This document shows positions 38,048 to 47,331 of a stretch of 64,000 bases of DNA, piece by piece. The DNA is from Salinimicrobium catena (GTDB taxonomy: Bacteria > Bacteroidota > Bacteroidia > Flavobacteriales > Flavobacteriaceae): NCBI RefSeq assembly GCF_900102915.1, contig NZ_FNGG01000002.1:62001-126000 (forward strand). The letters run 5' to 3'. Position numbers and translations under genes: made by a program. The stretch's first letter is position 1. Each line of letters opens with the position of its first letter. The notes beneath the pieces were generated by a model. That model saw only the letters and a list, made by a program, of their open reading frames with translations, ran no database searches and was not told the DNA's origin.

Positions 38048-38770
38048 ATGGAAACTGAAAATAAGAAAATCTTACTTGTTGAAGACGATCCGAACTTCGG
38101 AACGGTTTTAAAAGATTACCTGGCCATGAATGACTACGAGGTCACTCATGCCAAGAACGGAATGGAAGGATTCGAAAAGTTCAAAAAAGACGATTTTGAC
38201 CTTTGTATCCTTGACGTTATGATGCCGTACAAAGACGGATTCACCCTGGCCAAAGAGATCAGGGAAAAGAACGAAGAGATCCCGATCATTTTCCTTACCG
38301 CGAAAGCCATGAAAGAGGATGTGCTTAAAGGATACAAAGTAGGGGCTGATGATTACCTGAACAAGCCTTTTGACAGCGAAGTGCTGCTCATGAAGATCAA
38401 GGCGATCATGCAGCGTAAAGCGACAGACAGCGTTGCGGACAGCAAGCAGTTCGAGTTCCAGATCGGGGATTTCCACTTGAACTCAAAATTAAGGTTCTTA
38501 ACTTATAAAGATGAAGAGCCATCAAAACTTTCCCCAAAAGAAAACGAATTGCTGCGTCTTCTTGCCCTTCACGAAAACGATCTTATGCCTCGTGAATTGG
38601 CTCTTACCAAGATTTGGAGAGACGATAACTACTTTACATCCCGAAGTATGGATGTTTATATTGCCAAGCTTAGAAAATATCTCAAGAAAGATGAGAACGT
38701 AGAGATCCTCAACATTCATGGGGAAGGATTCAGGTTGGTAATTAGAAATAAGGAAGAAGCTCAGAGCTAA
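38048..38770 (+). CDS. OmpR-family response regulator (RprY-like)
   Basis: DNA-binding partner of the preceding kinase, 240 residues. The receiver (about 8-125) has VEDDPNFG, the phospho-acceptor in CILDVMMPYKDGFTLA, FLTAKAMKEDVLKGYKVGAD and the KP lysine in DDYLNKPFDSE. The winged-helix domain (about 140-235) has LSPKENELLRLLALHEND and SRSMDVYIAKLRKYL. The gene order and sequence pattern recall RprY of Bacteroides. The downstream repeat-protein gene (38904) may be a target, though nothing in the sequence shows that. Confidence 0.94.
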   Translation: METENKKILLVEDDPNFGTVLKDYLAMNDYEVTHAKNGMEGFEKFKKDDFDLCILDVMMPYKDGFTLAKEIREKNEEIPIIFLTAKAMKEDVLKGYKVGADDYLNKPFDSEVLLMKIKAIMQRKATDSVADSKQFEFQIGDFHLNSKLRFLTYKDEEPSKLSPKENELLRLLALHENDLMPRELALTKIWRDDNYFTSRSMDVYIAKLRKYLKKDENVEILNIHGEGFRLVIRNKEEAQS

Positions 38771-38903
38771 AAACCTGATCTTTCAGTTTCTAGCAGAACA
38801 TTGTCACGGCAGGTAATGTCGTGATAATGTTTTGTATAGCATTAACATTTCCTTCACCTGCTCTTTCTGGGCTTTAACTATATTTATGTGTAACGTACAC
38901 ATA

Positions 38904-41900
38904 ATGAGCAGGTGGCCCGGAAATCATTACAATTTTTCGTGTTATTGTCAGGCTTTTCGGGTCGCGACGATCGCCTTGCTTATTAACCTCACCTTCACAG
39001 CTGTTTCGACGGCACAAACTTCTCCTGATTATACCTGGGTCCAAAAGGCCGACCTGCCTACCGTTTCCGGTAGCAGCCTTAACATTGAAGATCTTACCTT
39101 GGCTGTCGCTATTGACAGCGACCAGAACATTTATACCCTTTCTCTTGAAAACGGGATCGATAAAAGAGATCCTGACGGAAATCTGATTCAGGAAAACCTT
39201 ATTTCAGGCGACCTTCTTGATAGTCCGCGGGATATCGCTGTAGATGAAGATGGGTTCATTTATGTTGCCGATTACATCGCCAGCGGTAGTACTTTTACCG
39301 ATGACGGAAAGATCAGGGTTTTTGATGCTGCGGGGAATTACCTGCCAGAAAAGACCATTTTTACCTCCTTTTACAGGCCTCTGGGATTGGATGTATCTGG
39401 AGATAAGGTTTTTGTTGCGGAATATTATGACGGCGAGCAAGGTCCGGAGCAGGGCAGCACCTTCAGCAGGGTCCGCATCTATGATAAAAATTCCAAGGCG
39501 ATACTGCGGGAGACAAAAAATGTGGACATTCCGCTTCGAATCGCGGTGAATTCCGAAGGAAAAATATATGTGAGTCAGGCAGGAAGCGGGAATACCGGAA
39601 CTCTCATCTTTGATAAGGATTTGGTCGCTTTAGGCAGGTTGCCAGACATTATTTCTCCCGGAAGTGTGATCGTTGATGCGTTGGATTTTGTTCACGTCAT
39701 AGAATATGGCAGCAGGGTCAATTTTAGTGAATTCATCAATTTTGACAACCTGGGGCTTGTCGAGATCTCAAGTCTGGCAAAAGACATTTCTGACGGGGTG
39801 AAAAATGAAGAATTCTTCGTGAAGATTTTTGATCCTAATGATTCTTTTACCGGTATCATCCTTGAGCAGCTCGATTTTCCAGTTGATCTTGCTCAGAAAG
39901 ATTGTGGTCACTTATATATCAACAACTCCGAGATCTTTGACGGGTCCTTTTGGGGCATGTATGTTCCTTCAAAACTGGAGTTTGACCTGGAGATCTATGA
40001 ACGTATTCCTTCCATAGATGCGGCAGAAGCGCCTCATGTGGCCTGCCCCGCACCTATTCTGGTAGATCTTCCACCGGGTGAAAATACTGCCATAGTTACT
40101 TTTGATGCTCCCATTGCAACCGATCTTTGCGGGGCACAACTAAGTCAAACTGCAGGACTGCCTTCGGGCAGCAATTTTTCTGTTGGAGAACATATTATTG
40201 AATTTACTGCGGAAGACGCCACGGGAAATACATCTATCTGCAGGTTTACCATAATCGTTCTTCAAAATGAGGATCTGGAGCCGCCTCAGATCCAATGTCC
40301 TGAGGATGTAAATTTAGCCGCAGGTCCAACTGAATGCACGGCCAATGCAGAATATGACTTGCCGAAAGCCACAGATGATTCTGGCCAGGTAGAATTAACT
40401 TTGATAAGCGGCCCGGCGATTGGTGAAGCAATTGGAGTGGGAGAGTTCCCTGTAATATATCAGGCTAAAGATGCTGCCGGAAATATTGCTACGTGTGAAT
40501 TTGCTATTACGGTAGGGGATGCTACCGCACCGGCCATTGACAATTGTCCAGGAGATCAGCAGGAGGTATTGGCTTCTGAAGGTTTTCTTTTGACAGATTA
40601 TACTCGGGATCTGGTAATAGAAGATTGTTCTGAAGTGAGGGTAGAGCAGAACCCCGCTCCCGGAACTATTTTAAACGAGTCTGCTGAAATTTCCATTATT
40701 GCTGAAGATGAATTCGGGAACAGGTCTACATGTACTTTTCAGGTGATCCTCACTCCCGAAGAAGTGTTAGAAATTACCACTTGCCCTGGTGCTGAAACTT
40801 TGGTTTTGGAGGAGAATTGTTCCGCTATACTTCCCGATCTGAGAAGTGGAGTTGAGACAAATATTTTTTCTGAGATCACCCAGGAACCTGCACCGGGAAC
40901 AGTGATCTCTGAAGAAACAACAGTTCGATTCACTGCGACAGATGCTAATGCCGACACGGACTTTTGTGAGATCACTGTTGATGTGGTAGACAGGTTATAT
41001 CCTGAAATTACCTGTCCGGCAGACAAACAGTTTTCATTTGATCCGCAAGAAGGTTTTGAGGTGCCCGACTTCAGGAGTGAAGCTGAAGCCACTGATAATT
41101 GCACATTTGAACTGATCCAGGATCCGGTGCCGGGAAGCACGATCTTTTCTGATAGGATGATCATCATAACCGCAGTAGATGCTTCCGGAAATGAGACTTC
41201 CTGCGAGTTTGCCCTGGATGTTACCGAGGAAACTCCGGATCCGGTGGAGATCACTTCCTGTCCGTCATCGCTGGTGCTGGAATTGAGTGCGGCTTGCACA
41301 GCTGTTTTACCTGATCTTACTGCAGAAATTTCCACAAGTATAGATGCTGAAGTTGTCCAGGCACCTGCACCGGGAACAGTGATCTCTGAAAAAACTACCG
41401 TCCGTTTTACCGCTACAGATGCAAATGGGAATACTGATCTTTGTGAGATCACTGTAAGTGTAGCCGATAAGCTTAATCCTGAAATTACCTGTCCGCCAGA
41501 CAAGCGATTTTCATTTGATCCGGCAGAAGGTTTTGAGGTGCCCGACTTCAGGAGTGAAGCTGAAGCCACTGATAATTGCGCTTTTGAACTGATCCAGAAT
41601 CCGGTGCCGGGAAGCACGATCTTTTCTGATAGGTTGATCATCATAACCGCAGTAGATGCTTCCGGAAATGAGACTTCCTGCGAGTTTTCACTTGATCTTA
41701 CCGAGGAAACTGCTGATCCGGTGGAGATCACTTCCTGTCCGTCATCGCTGGTGCTGGAACTGAGTGCGGCTTGCACAGCTGTTTTACCTGATCTTACTGC
41801 AGAAATTTCCACAAGTATAGATGCTGAAGTTGTCCAGGAACCTGCACCGGGAACAGTGATCTCTGAAAAAACTACCGTCCGTTTTACCGCTACAGATGCA

Positions 41901-44144
41901 AATGGGAATACTGATCTTTGTGAGATCACTGTAAGTGTAGCCGATAAGCTTAGTCCTTATTTAACCTGTCCGGCAGACAAACAGTTTTCATTTGATCCGC
42001 AAGAAGGTTTTGAGGTGCCCGACTTCAGGAGTGAAGCTGAAGCCACTGATAATTGCGCTTTTGAGTTGATCCAGGATCCGGTGCCGGGGACCAGGATCTT
42101 TACAGATAAGGTGATCTTTATAACTGCTAAAGATGCCGCCGGAAATGAGACCTTCTGCGAGTTTGCTCTGGATCTTACCGAGGAGACTGCTAATCCGGTG
42201 GAGATCACTTCCTGCGCGTCATCCCAGGTGCTGGAACTGAGTGCGGCTTGCACAGCTGTTTTACCTGATCTTACTCCAGAGATCACTACAAACATAGACG
42301 CTGAAATTACCCAGGAACCCGCACCGGGAACAGTGATCTCTGAAGAAACTACCGTCCGTTTTACCGCTACAGATGCAAATTGGAATACTGATCTTTGTGA
42401 GATCACTGTAAGTGTAGCCGATAAGCTTAATCCTGATTTAACCTGTCCGGCAGACAAGCGATTTTCATTTGATCCGGCAGAAGGTTTTGAGGTGCCCGAC
42501 TTCAGGAGTGAAGCTGAAGCCACTGATAATTGCGCTTTTGAACTAGTGCAGGATCCGGCGCCGGGGACCAGGATCTTTACAGATAAGGTGATCTTTATAA
42601 CTGCTAAAGATGCCGCCGGAAATGAGACTTTCTGCGAGTTTGCTCTGGATCTTACCGAGCAGACTGCTGATCCGGTGGAGATCACTTCCTGCGCGTCATC
42701 CCAGGTGCTGGAACTGAGTGCGGCTTGCACAACCGTTTTACCTGATCTTACTGCAGAAATTTCCACAAGTATAGATGCTGAAGTTGTCCAGGAACCTGCA
42801 CCGGGAACAGGGATCTCTGAAGAAACAACAGTTCGATTCACTGCGACAGATGCTAATGATAATACGGACTTTTGTGAGATCACTGTGAATGTCGAAGATA
42901 ACCTGGCGCCTGAAATTACCTGTCCTGGAGACACCGTGATGACCTGGAATGCTGAAGAGGGTTATGTTCTTCCGGATCTTACCGGAAATATTTCTGTAAA
43001 TGATTGCGGAGAAGTCAGTCTGCTGCAGGAACCTGCACCGGGTACACTACTTCTGGCGGAACAAACCATTACATTTTCAGCAACAGATGCCTCAGGAAAT
43101 AGAGCTGAGTGTAGTTTCTGGCTACATCTATCCGCGGAGGAGATCCTTAGCCTTAGCTGTCCCGATGAACAGCTGAGGGAGATAGGGGAAAACTGTGGGT
43201 ATGTGATGGAGGATTTTTCTTCCGTAGCAACAGTGAATATGGAGAATGCCGTGATAAGCCAGGAACCTGCACCCGGAACTTTGGTCTATGAGAAAACGGA
43301 AATCACCCTTAATGCTACTGCAAAAGGGCAAAACACAAGCTGTTCTTTTTCTTTGGACCTCATCGACTCTCAACCTCCGAAGGCTCAATGTGTGGGAACA
43401 TTTACTCTAACTCTGAACGAGCAGGGAACAGCCACCCTTAGCCCAGAACAATTAGATAACGGCTCCAAAGACAACTGCGGAATTATTTCCAGATCTCTTT
43501 CTAAAACCTCTTTTTCAACTGCTGACGTGGGAACGCAGACGGTGACTTATACAGTCGTGGATACCGAGGGAAATGAAAGCTCTTGTGAAACAGAGATCAC
43601 GATACAAGCTTATAAAGAGGCTGACATTATTTGCGTGGAAGAGATCACCCTGCAACTCAATGCCGAACGGCGTGCGGTAATTGATCCGCGGTCGCTTTTT
43701 TCAGGAGGTACAGGTACAGTGCAGTACAGTGTAAGTAAGGAGGAATTCACCTGCGCCGATATTGGTTCACAGGTGGTTCAGTTTTCCTATACCACTCCTT
43801 ACGATCAGGGAAATTGTGAGATACGGGTAACTGTGGAAGATCCGGATAGAAACTGCGAATTGATCATTGATGAACCCGAAGATCCGGGCCATTTCGTAAT
43901 CATTAGTCCAAACCCGGGAAATGGGCTGGTCGAGATCTATTCTTCTGCTGATATTGAAATTGAACAGGCTAATGTTTTTGATATGCGCGGGCGGTTTCTG
44001 CTGGCACGAAATTTCTCTGAAGGCTCACCCCGGGAAAAACCATATTCGATTGATCTGCGAAAATATCAGTCGGGAGTTTACACTGTAGAACTGGAAACGA
44101 ACAGCGGAAAATTCATTAGGCGGGCGATCATCAAAAATGACTAA
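38904..44144 (+). CDS. Giant secreted NHL/HYR-repeat protein with type IX secretion tail
   Basis: Predicted cell-surface or secreted adhesin-like protein of 1746 residues. From the ATG at 38904 it has a signal peptide (ATIALLINLTFTAVSTAQ), then a beta-propeller-like region (about 45-370) with NHL-type pieces such as SPRDIAVDEDGFIYVADYI. From about 375 to 1600 it is a string of HYR (hyalin-repeat, immunoglobulin-like) units with 'ATDANGNTDLCEITV'-type strands and paired cysteines. The last ~83 residues (VIISPNPGNGLVEIYSS onward) match the type IX secretion tail. Units at residues 622-1257 repeat with a 159-residue period. Earlier in-frame starts (38886, TTG 38832) are less likely, because the signal peptide is complete without them. 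Its stop overlaps the miaA stop by 4 bases. Confidence 0.9.
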   Translation: MSRWPGNHYNFSCYCQAFRVATIALLINLTFTAVSTAQTSPDYTWVQKADLPTVSGSSLNIEDLTLAVAIDSDQNIYTLSLENGIDKRDPDGNLIQENLISGDLLDSPRDIAVDEDGFIYVADYIASGSTFTDDGKIRVFDAAGNYLPEKTIFTSFYRPLGLDVSGDKVFVAEYYDGEQGPEQGSTFSRVRIYDKNSKAILRETKNVDIPLRIAVNSEGKIYVSQAGSGNTGTLIFDKDLVALGRLPDIISPGSVIVDALDFVHVIEYGSRVNFSEFINFDNLGLVEISSLAKDISDGVKNEEFFVKIFDPNDSFTGIILEQLDFPVDLAQKDCGHLYINNSEIFDGSFWGMYVPSKLEFDLEIYERIPSIDAAEAPHVACPAPILVDLPPGENTAIVTFDAPIATDLCGAQLSQTAGLPSGSNFSVGEHIIEFTAEDATGNTSICRFTIIVLQNEDLEPPQIQCPEDVNLAAGPTECTANAEYDLPKATDDSGQVELTLISGPAIGEAIGVGEFPVIYQAKDAAGNIATCEFAITVGDATAPAIDNCPGDQQEVLASEGFLLTDYTRDLVIEDCSEVRVEQNPAPGTILNESAEISIIAEDEFGNRSTCTFQVILTPEEVLEITTCPGAETLVLEENCSAILPDLRSGVETNIFSEITQEPAPGTVISEETTVRFTATDANADTDFCEITVDVVDRLYPEITCPADKQFSFDPQEGFEVPDFRSEAEATDNCTFELIQDPVPGSTIFSDRMIIITAVDASGNETSCEFALDVTEETPDPVEITSCPSSLVLELSAACTAVLPDLTAEISTSIDAEVVQAPAPGTVISEKTTVRFTATDANGNTDLCEITVSVADKLNPEITCPPDKRFSFDPAEGFEVPDFRSEAEATDNCAFELIQNPVPGSTIFSDRLIIITAVDASGNETSCEFSLDLTEETADPVEITSCPSSLVLELSAACTAVLPDLTAEISTSIDAEVVQEPAPGTVISEKTTVRFTATDANGNTDLCEITVSVADKLSPYLTCPADKQFSFDPQEGFEVPDFRSEAEATDNCAFELIQDPVPGTRIFTDKVIFITAKDAAGNETFCEFALDLTEETANPVEITSCASSQVLELSAACTAVLPDLTPEITTNIDAEITQEPAPGTVISEETTVRFTATDANWNTDLCEITVSVADKLNPDLTCPADKRFSFDPAEGFEVPDFRSEAEATDNCAFELVQDPAPGTRIFTDKVIFITAKDAAGNETFCEFALDLTEQTADPVEITSCASSQVLELSAACTTVLPDLTAEISTSIDAEVVQEPAPGTGISEETTVRFTATDANDNTDFCEITVNVEDNLAPEITCPGDTVMTWNAEEGYVLPDLTGNISVNDCGEVSLLQEPAPGTLLLAEQTITFSATDASGNRAECSFWLHLSAEEILSLSCPDEQLREIGENCGYVMEDFSSVATVNMENAVISQEPAPGTLVYEKTEITLNATAKGQNTSCSFSLDLIDSQPPKAQCVGTFTLTLNEQGTATLSPEQLDNGSKDNCGIISRSLSKTSFSTADVGTQTVTYTVVDTEGNESSCETEITIQAYKEADIICVEEITLQLNAERRAVIDPRSLFSGGTGTVQYSVSKEEFTCADIGSQVVQFSYTTPYDQGNCEIRVTVEDPDRNCELIIDEPEDPGHFVIISPNPGNGLVEIYSSADIEIEQANVFDMRGRFLLARNFSEGSPREKPYSIDLRKYQSGVYTVELETNSGKFIRRAIIKND
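40767..43151 (+). repeat. Tandem 477-bp repeat inside the HYR protein gene
   Basis: Unit starts at 40767, 41244, 41721, 42198 and 42675, each 477 bp apart with no indels (159 codons). Each unit encodes two HYR halves. Units at 41244 and 41721 differ at only two bases over their first ~230 bases. The first unit is more diverged, and the fifth keeps similarity only in its first half, fading near 42900. Confidence 0.93.
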
Positions 44145-45052
44145 TCTTTTATTTTTTCTTTCAGAAAAGCGACGATCTCTTCATGGGGAGTGGTATATTC
44201 GAACCAGTTGATCTCCTTGTTTTTCTTAAACCAGGTGAACTGGCGTTTGGCGAACCTGCGGGTGTTCTTCTTGATCTCTTCCACAGCTTTTTCCAGGCTC
44301 CATTCGCCGTCAAGGTACCTGAAGATCTCTTTATACCCTACAGTGTTCAGCGCATTTAGATCTCGCTGCTCAAATAATCTTTTTGCTTCTTCCAAAAGAC
44401 CTTCTTCCATCATTAGGTCTACCCGGCGGTTGATTCGGTCATAAACTATTTCTCTATCAGCTGTCAGTCCGATATAGACAGGTTCAAAAAAGCGTTTTGC
44501 AGTGGTATTTTTTCTGAAGGCGGAGTATGGTTTTCCCGTGCCAATGCAAATTTCCAGCGCCCTGATCAACCGGTGCGGATTTTGGATGTCTGCTTCGGAA
44601 TAATAGTCGGGATCAAGCTTTTTCAGTTGCTCCTGAAGGCTTTCGATGCCTACCTCTTTTAACTGGGTATTCAGATCTTTCCTGATCTGCGGATCAACTT
44701 CCGGAAAATGATCAAGACCTTTGGTCACGGCATCAACATAAAGTCCGCTGCCGCCAACCATCACAACTTCCCGGTGAGTCTGGAACAGCTCTTCCAGTTT
44801 CTCAAGGGCATCACGCTCAAAATCGCCTACCGAATATTCTTCTGTTATGGAACGATGGTGTATAAAATGATGGTTTGCTTCAGAAAGTTCTGCAGGAGTA
44901 GGGGCGGCGGTACCAATGTTCATTTCCCTGAAGAACTGCCTGGAATCGGCTGAGATGATCTCAGTTGAGAAACTTCGGGCAAGGCTGAGGCTTAAGGAGG
45001 TTTTTCCAATAGCCGTCGGTCCAACTACAACGATCAGGTATTTTTTATTCAT
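44141..45052 (-). CDS. miaA: tRNA dimethylallyltransferase
   Basis: Adds an isopentenyl group to A37 of tRNAs reading UNN codons. The 303 residues start with the P-loop VVVGPTAIGKTSLSLSLA, then the catalytic IISADSRQFFREMNIGTAAP and HHFIHHRSITEEYSVGDF, and VGGSGLYVDAVTKGLDHFP. The zinc-lacking bacterial form ends with NTRRFAKRQFTWFKKNKEI. Length is normal. It overlaps the channel gene upstream by 8 bases; convergent overlap of 4 bases with the HYR gene leaves no room for a terminator. Confidence 0.96.
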   Translation of the reverse strand: MNKKYLIVVVGPTAIGKTSLSLSLARSFSTEIISADSRQFFREMNIGTAAPTPAELSEANHHFIHHRSITEEYSVGDFERDALEKLEELFQTHREVVMVGGSGLYVDAVTKGLDHFPEVDPQIRKDLNTQLKEVGIESLQEQLKKLDPDYYSEADIQNPHRLIRALEICIGTGKPYSAFRKNTTAKRFFEPVYIGLTADREIVYDRINRRVDLMMEEGLLEEAKRLFEQRDLNALNTVGYKEIFRYLDGEWSLEKAVEEIKKNTRRFAKRQFTWFKKNKEINWFEYTTPHEEIVAFLKEKIKD

Positions 45053-45875
45053 TCAGTTTATTTCCGCAGTTATGGCAGTATTCAGAGCCATCGATGTGTT
45101 TGTCTTCGGCGCAATAAGGACAGACCTGGGTGTTCACCGGTACCGTCTTTTCCCCGGCCTTTGAATATTCTGCGCTTACGATTCCGGTAGGAACAGCTAT
45201 GATCCCGTAACCGGTGATCATGATAAAAGAGGCGATAAACCTTCCCAGGGGCGTGACCGGCGCGATATCTCCAAATCCCACCGTGGTAAGGGTAACGATA
45301 CACCAGTAAATACTCAACGGGATGTTAGAAAAGCCGCTTTCTTCTCCTTCTACCAGGTACATTACAGTGCCTGCAATAATGGTTATGATTATTACCGCGA
45401 ACAGGAAGACCAGGATCTTTGGCCGGCTGTGCTTTAGTGCTATGGAGAGTTTATTGGCTTCTCCAATGTAACGGGCGATCTTCAGGATCCTAAAGATTCG
45501 CAGGAGTCTTAAAGCTCTCACGGCGAGCAGAACATTGTATCCTCCCATGAAAAGAGTAAGGTAGGTTGGGATGGTGGAGATGAAATCTATGATCCCATAG
45601 AAGCTGAAAATGTACTTTTTCGGCTTTTTTATCGTTATTATCCGCAGAATATATTCCACGGTGAAAATGATGGTAATGACCCATTCGGTGATGTAGAGGT
45701 ACTCGAAATATTCGGCATTGATGCTTTTCACGCTTTCCAGCATGACCACTACAATGCTGAGAAGAATTACAAAAAGCAGGACCAGGTCAAATGCCTTTCC
45801 AGCAGTAGTGTCGGCTTCATAGATTATCTCATGAAGTTTACGTTGCCAGGGTGATGGTTCAGGATCTGTTGCCAA
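45045..45875 (-). CDS. Voltage-gated-type potassium channel with C-terminal zinc ribbon
   Basis: Six-helix cation channel of 276 residues. Helices S1-S4 lie at about 30-150, with arginine-rich S4 (VRALRLLRIFRILKIARYIG). The pore has the selectivity filter in WCIVTLTTVGFGDIAP between two helices, indicating potassium. After the last helix is a cytosolic tail with two CxxC pairs, CPYCAED and CHNCGNKL, a zinc-ribbon. That appendage could sense redox state or metal, but this is inference. The gene overlaps miaA by 8 bases and lies 65 bases from the exonuclease gene. Confidence 0.93.
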   Translation of the reverse strand: MATDPEPSPWQRKLHEIIYEADTTAGKAFDLVLLFVILLSIVVVMLESVKSINAEYFEYLYITEWVITIIFTVEYILRIITIKKPKKYIFSFYGIIDFISTIPTYLTLFMGGYNVLLAVRALRLLRIFRILKIARYIGEANKLSIALKHSRPKILVFLFAVIIITIIAGTVMYLVEGEESGFSNIPLSIYWCIVTLTTVGFGDIAPVTPLGRFIASFIMITGYGIIAVPTGIVSAEYSKAGEKTVPVNTQVCPYCAEDKHIDGSEYCHNCGNKLNE

Positions 45876-45940
45876 AAGGTTGATTCTATAGAGTAAAAAT
45901 AGAGATTTTATAGAAACTCACCTTTTGAAGTGGGGAAATT

Positions 45941-47314
45941 TTATTCTACAGTATCCAGGGTAATGATCTTAAGCTTGTTGTTCTTTCGAAGATAGCTTTG
46001 AATAATGTGCTGGGCATCACGGTCGCTTTTCATTGGGGTGATAATAGATTTGATGATGTCCATGTTATTCAGCTGGTAGTTGAGATTGAAATAACCTATA
46101 CCCTTGAATTGGCCTTCTTCCACTAGCAGCGCGCTTTTTTCATCAACATCCCTTCCGCGGTCTATTACCAGCATATTTTTATTGGTGTAGCTGTATTTAT
46201 CAAGCATTTCCCTTACCCGCGCATTATATTCCTCTGCAGGTTCCTCGCCAATACAGGCACCATTACAGGCCTTCAAACTATGATTGAAACAGCTTCCGGT
46301 GCCCGTTTTTATACTGGTAAGACGCTGGCACAGGGAATACTCTTCGACGATGGATTGCATCATGGCCTTCGCCTGGTGCATATTGGTGAACGTGGTCACG
46401 TTCTTCTTACGGCCATCTGCCTTTCCTATCTTTAGATTGATGTAGCCATCTTCATCTGTGGATTGATAAAGGGCATAAGAGAAGATGGTTTTAGTAAGGG
46501 CCTTGTTATACTTTGGCTTGTTCCTTTTGATCTCTTCATTCTCCTTCAAAAGGGCGTTGAGCTCGTTTCCCGTAGCTTCAAAACTAACAGATGCCACCTC
46601 TTTCTGGAGCTCCCGGCTTTTCCTGTTTTCACTGGTAAAATGCTGGTTCACCCTTTTTTTGATGTTCTTGCTCTTACCAATGTAGATTATTTCGCCTTCA
46701 GGGTCGTGCAGGTAATAAACTCCCGTGATAGAGGGCAGTTCTTCTACTAACCTTATGAGCTTGGTGTCCATTTGGTTCTTTGGCGTATTGCGAACGGAGT
46801 TTTTCAGGATCTCTTTATCTGAATCTTTTGCCAAAAGCATCTTGAACAACTTGACCGTGGCCTGTGCATCGCCACTGGCCCGGTGACGGTCGCTTAACGG
46901 AATTCCCAATGCACGCACCAGTTTTCCCAAACTGTAAGAATTTTGTCCCGGAATAAGCTTTTTTGAAAGCTCTACTGTACAAAGACTTTCGCGTTCGAAA
47001 TCAAATCCGAGCCGCCTGAACTCTGTTCTGAGAATACGATAATCGAATTTGGCATTATGAGCTACCAGAATGGTCCCGTCAGTGATCTCCACTATGCGTT
47101 TTGCCACCTCGTAGAACTTGGGCGCGTTGCGAAGCATTTCGTTGTTGATCCCGGTCAATCCCACCACGAACGGCTGAATAGGGATCTCGGGATTTACAAG
47201 GCTTATGAACTGGTCTACAACTTTTTGTCCGTCGAACTTATAGACAGCGATCTCGGTAATCCCTTCCTCATTATACTTTCCGCCGGTAGTTTCTATGTCT
47301 ACAATCGAATACAA
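45941..47314 (-). CDS. DnaQ-like exonuclease fused to GIY-YIG (UvrC-type) endonuclease
   Basis: A 457-residue nuclease with two catalytic domains. Residues about 1-165 are a DEDDh exonuclease: MYSIVDIETTGGKYNEEGI, HNAKFDYRILRTEF and HRASGDAQATVKL. Residues about 195-280 are a GIY-YIG domain: ITGVYYLHDPEGEIIYIGKS followed by NIKKRVNQHF. The rest resembles the UvrC/Cho linker with cysteines (GSCFNHSLKACNGACIG). Such fusions look like Cho-type repair nucleases; the combination may process damaged or flap DNA. A standard annotation is DNA polymerase III epsilon-like. The gene is 17 bases upstream of... the next gene, yggS, lies on its 5' side with a 17-base gap, same strand. Confidence 0.92.
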   Translation of the reverse strand: MYSIVDIETTGGKYNEEGITEIAVYKFDGQKVVDQFISLVNPEIPIQPFVVGLTGINNEMLRNAPKFYEVAKRIVEITDGTILVAHNAKFDYRILRTEFRRLGFDFERESLCTVELSKKLIPGQNSYSLGKLVRALGIPLSDRHRASGDAQATVKLFKMLLAKDSDKEILKNSVRNTPKNQMDTKLIRLVEELPSITGVYYLHDPEGEIIYIGKSKNIKKRVNQHFTSENRKSRELQKEVASVSFEATGNELNALLKENEEIKRNKPKYNKALTKTIFSYALYQSTDEDGYINLKIGKADGRKKNVTTFTNMHQAKAMMQSIVEEYSLCQRLTSIKTGTGSCFNHSLKACNGACIGEEPAEEYNARVREMLDKYSYTNKNMLVIDRGRDVDEKSALLVEEGQFKGIGYFNLNYQLNNMDIIKSIITPMKSDRDAQHIIQSYLRKNNKLKIITLDTVE

Positions 47315-47331
47315 AAGTTGTCTTTAAATAA

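Noticed and set aside
40739-42934. Two long open frames (396 and 325 codons) on the minus strand across the HYR repeat
   Set aside because: They lie opposite a clearly coding, repeat-bearing gene, are themselves repeated by the same 477-bp period, are rich in S/V/T, and have no family look. They are a by-product of the biased plus-strand codons.
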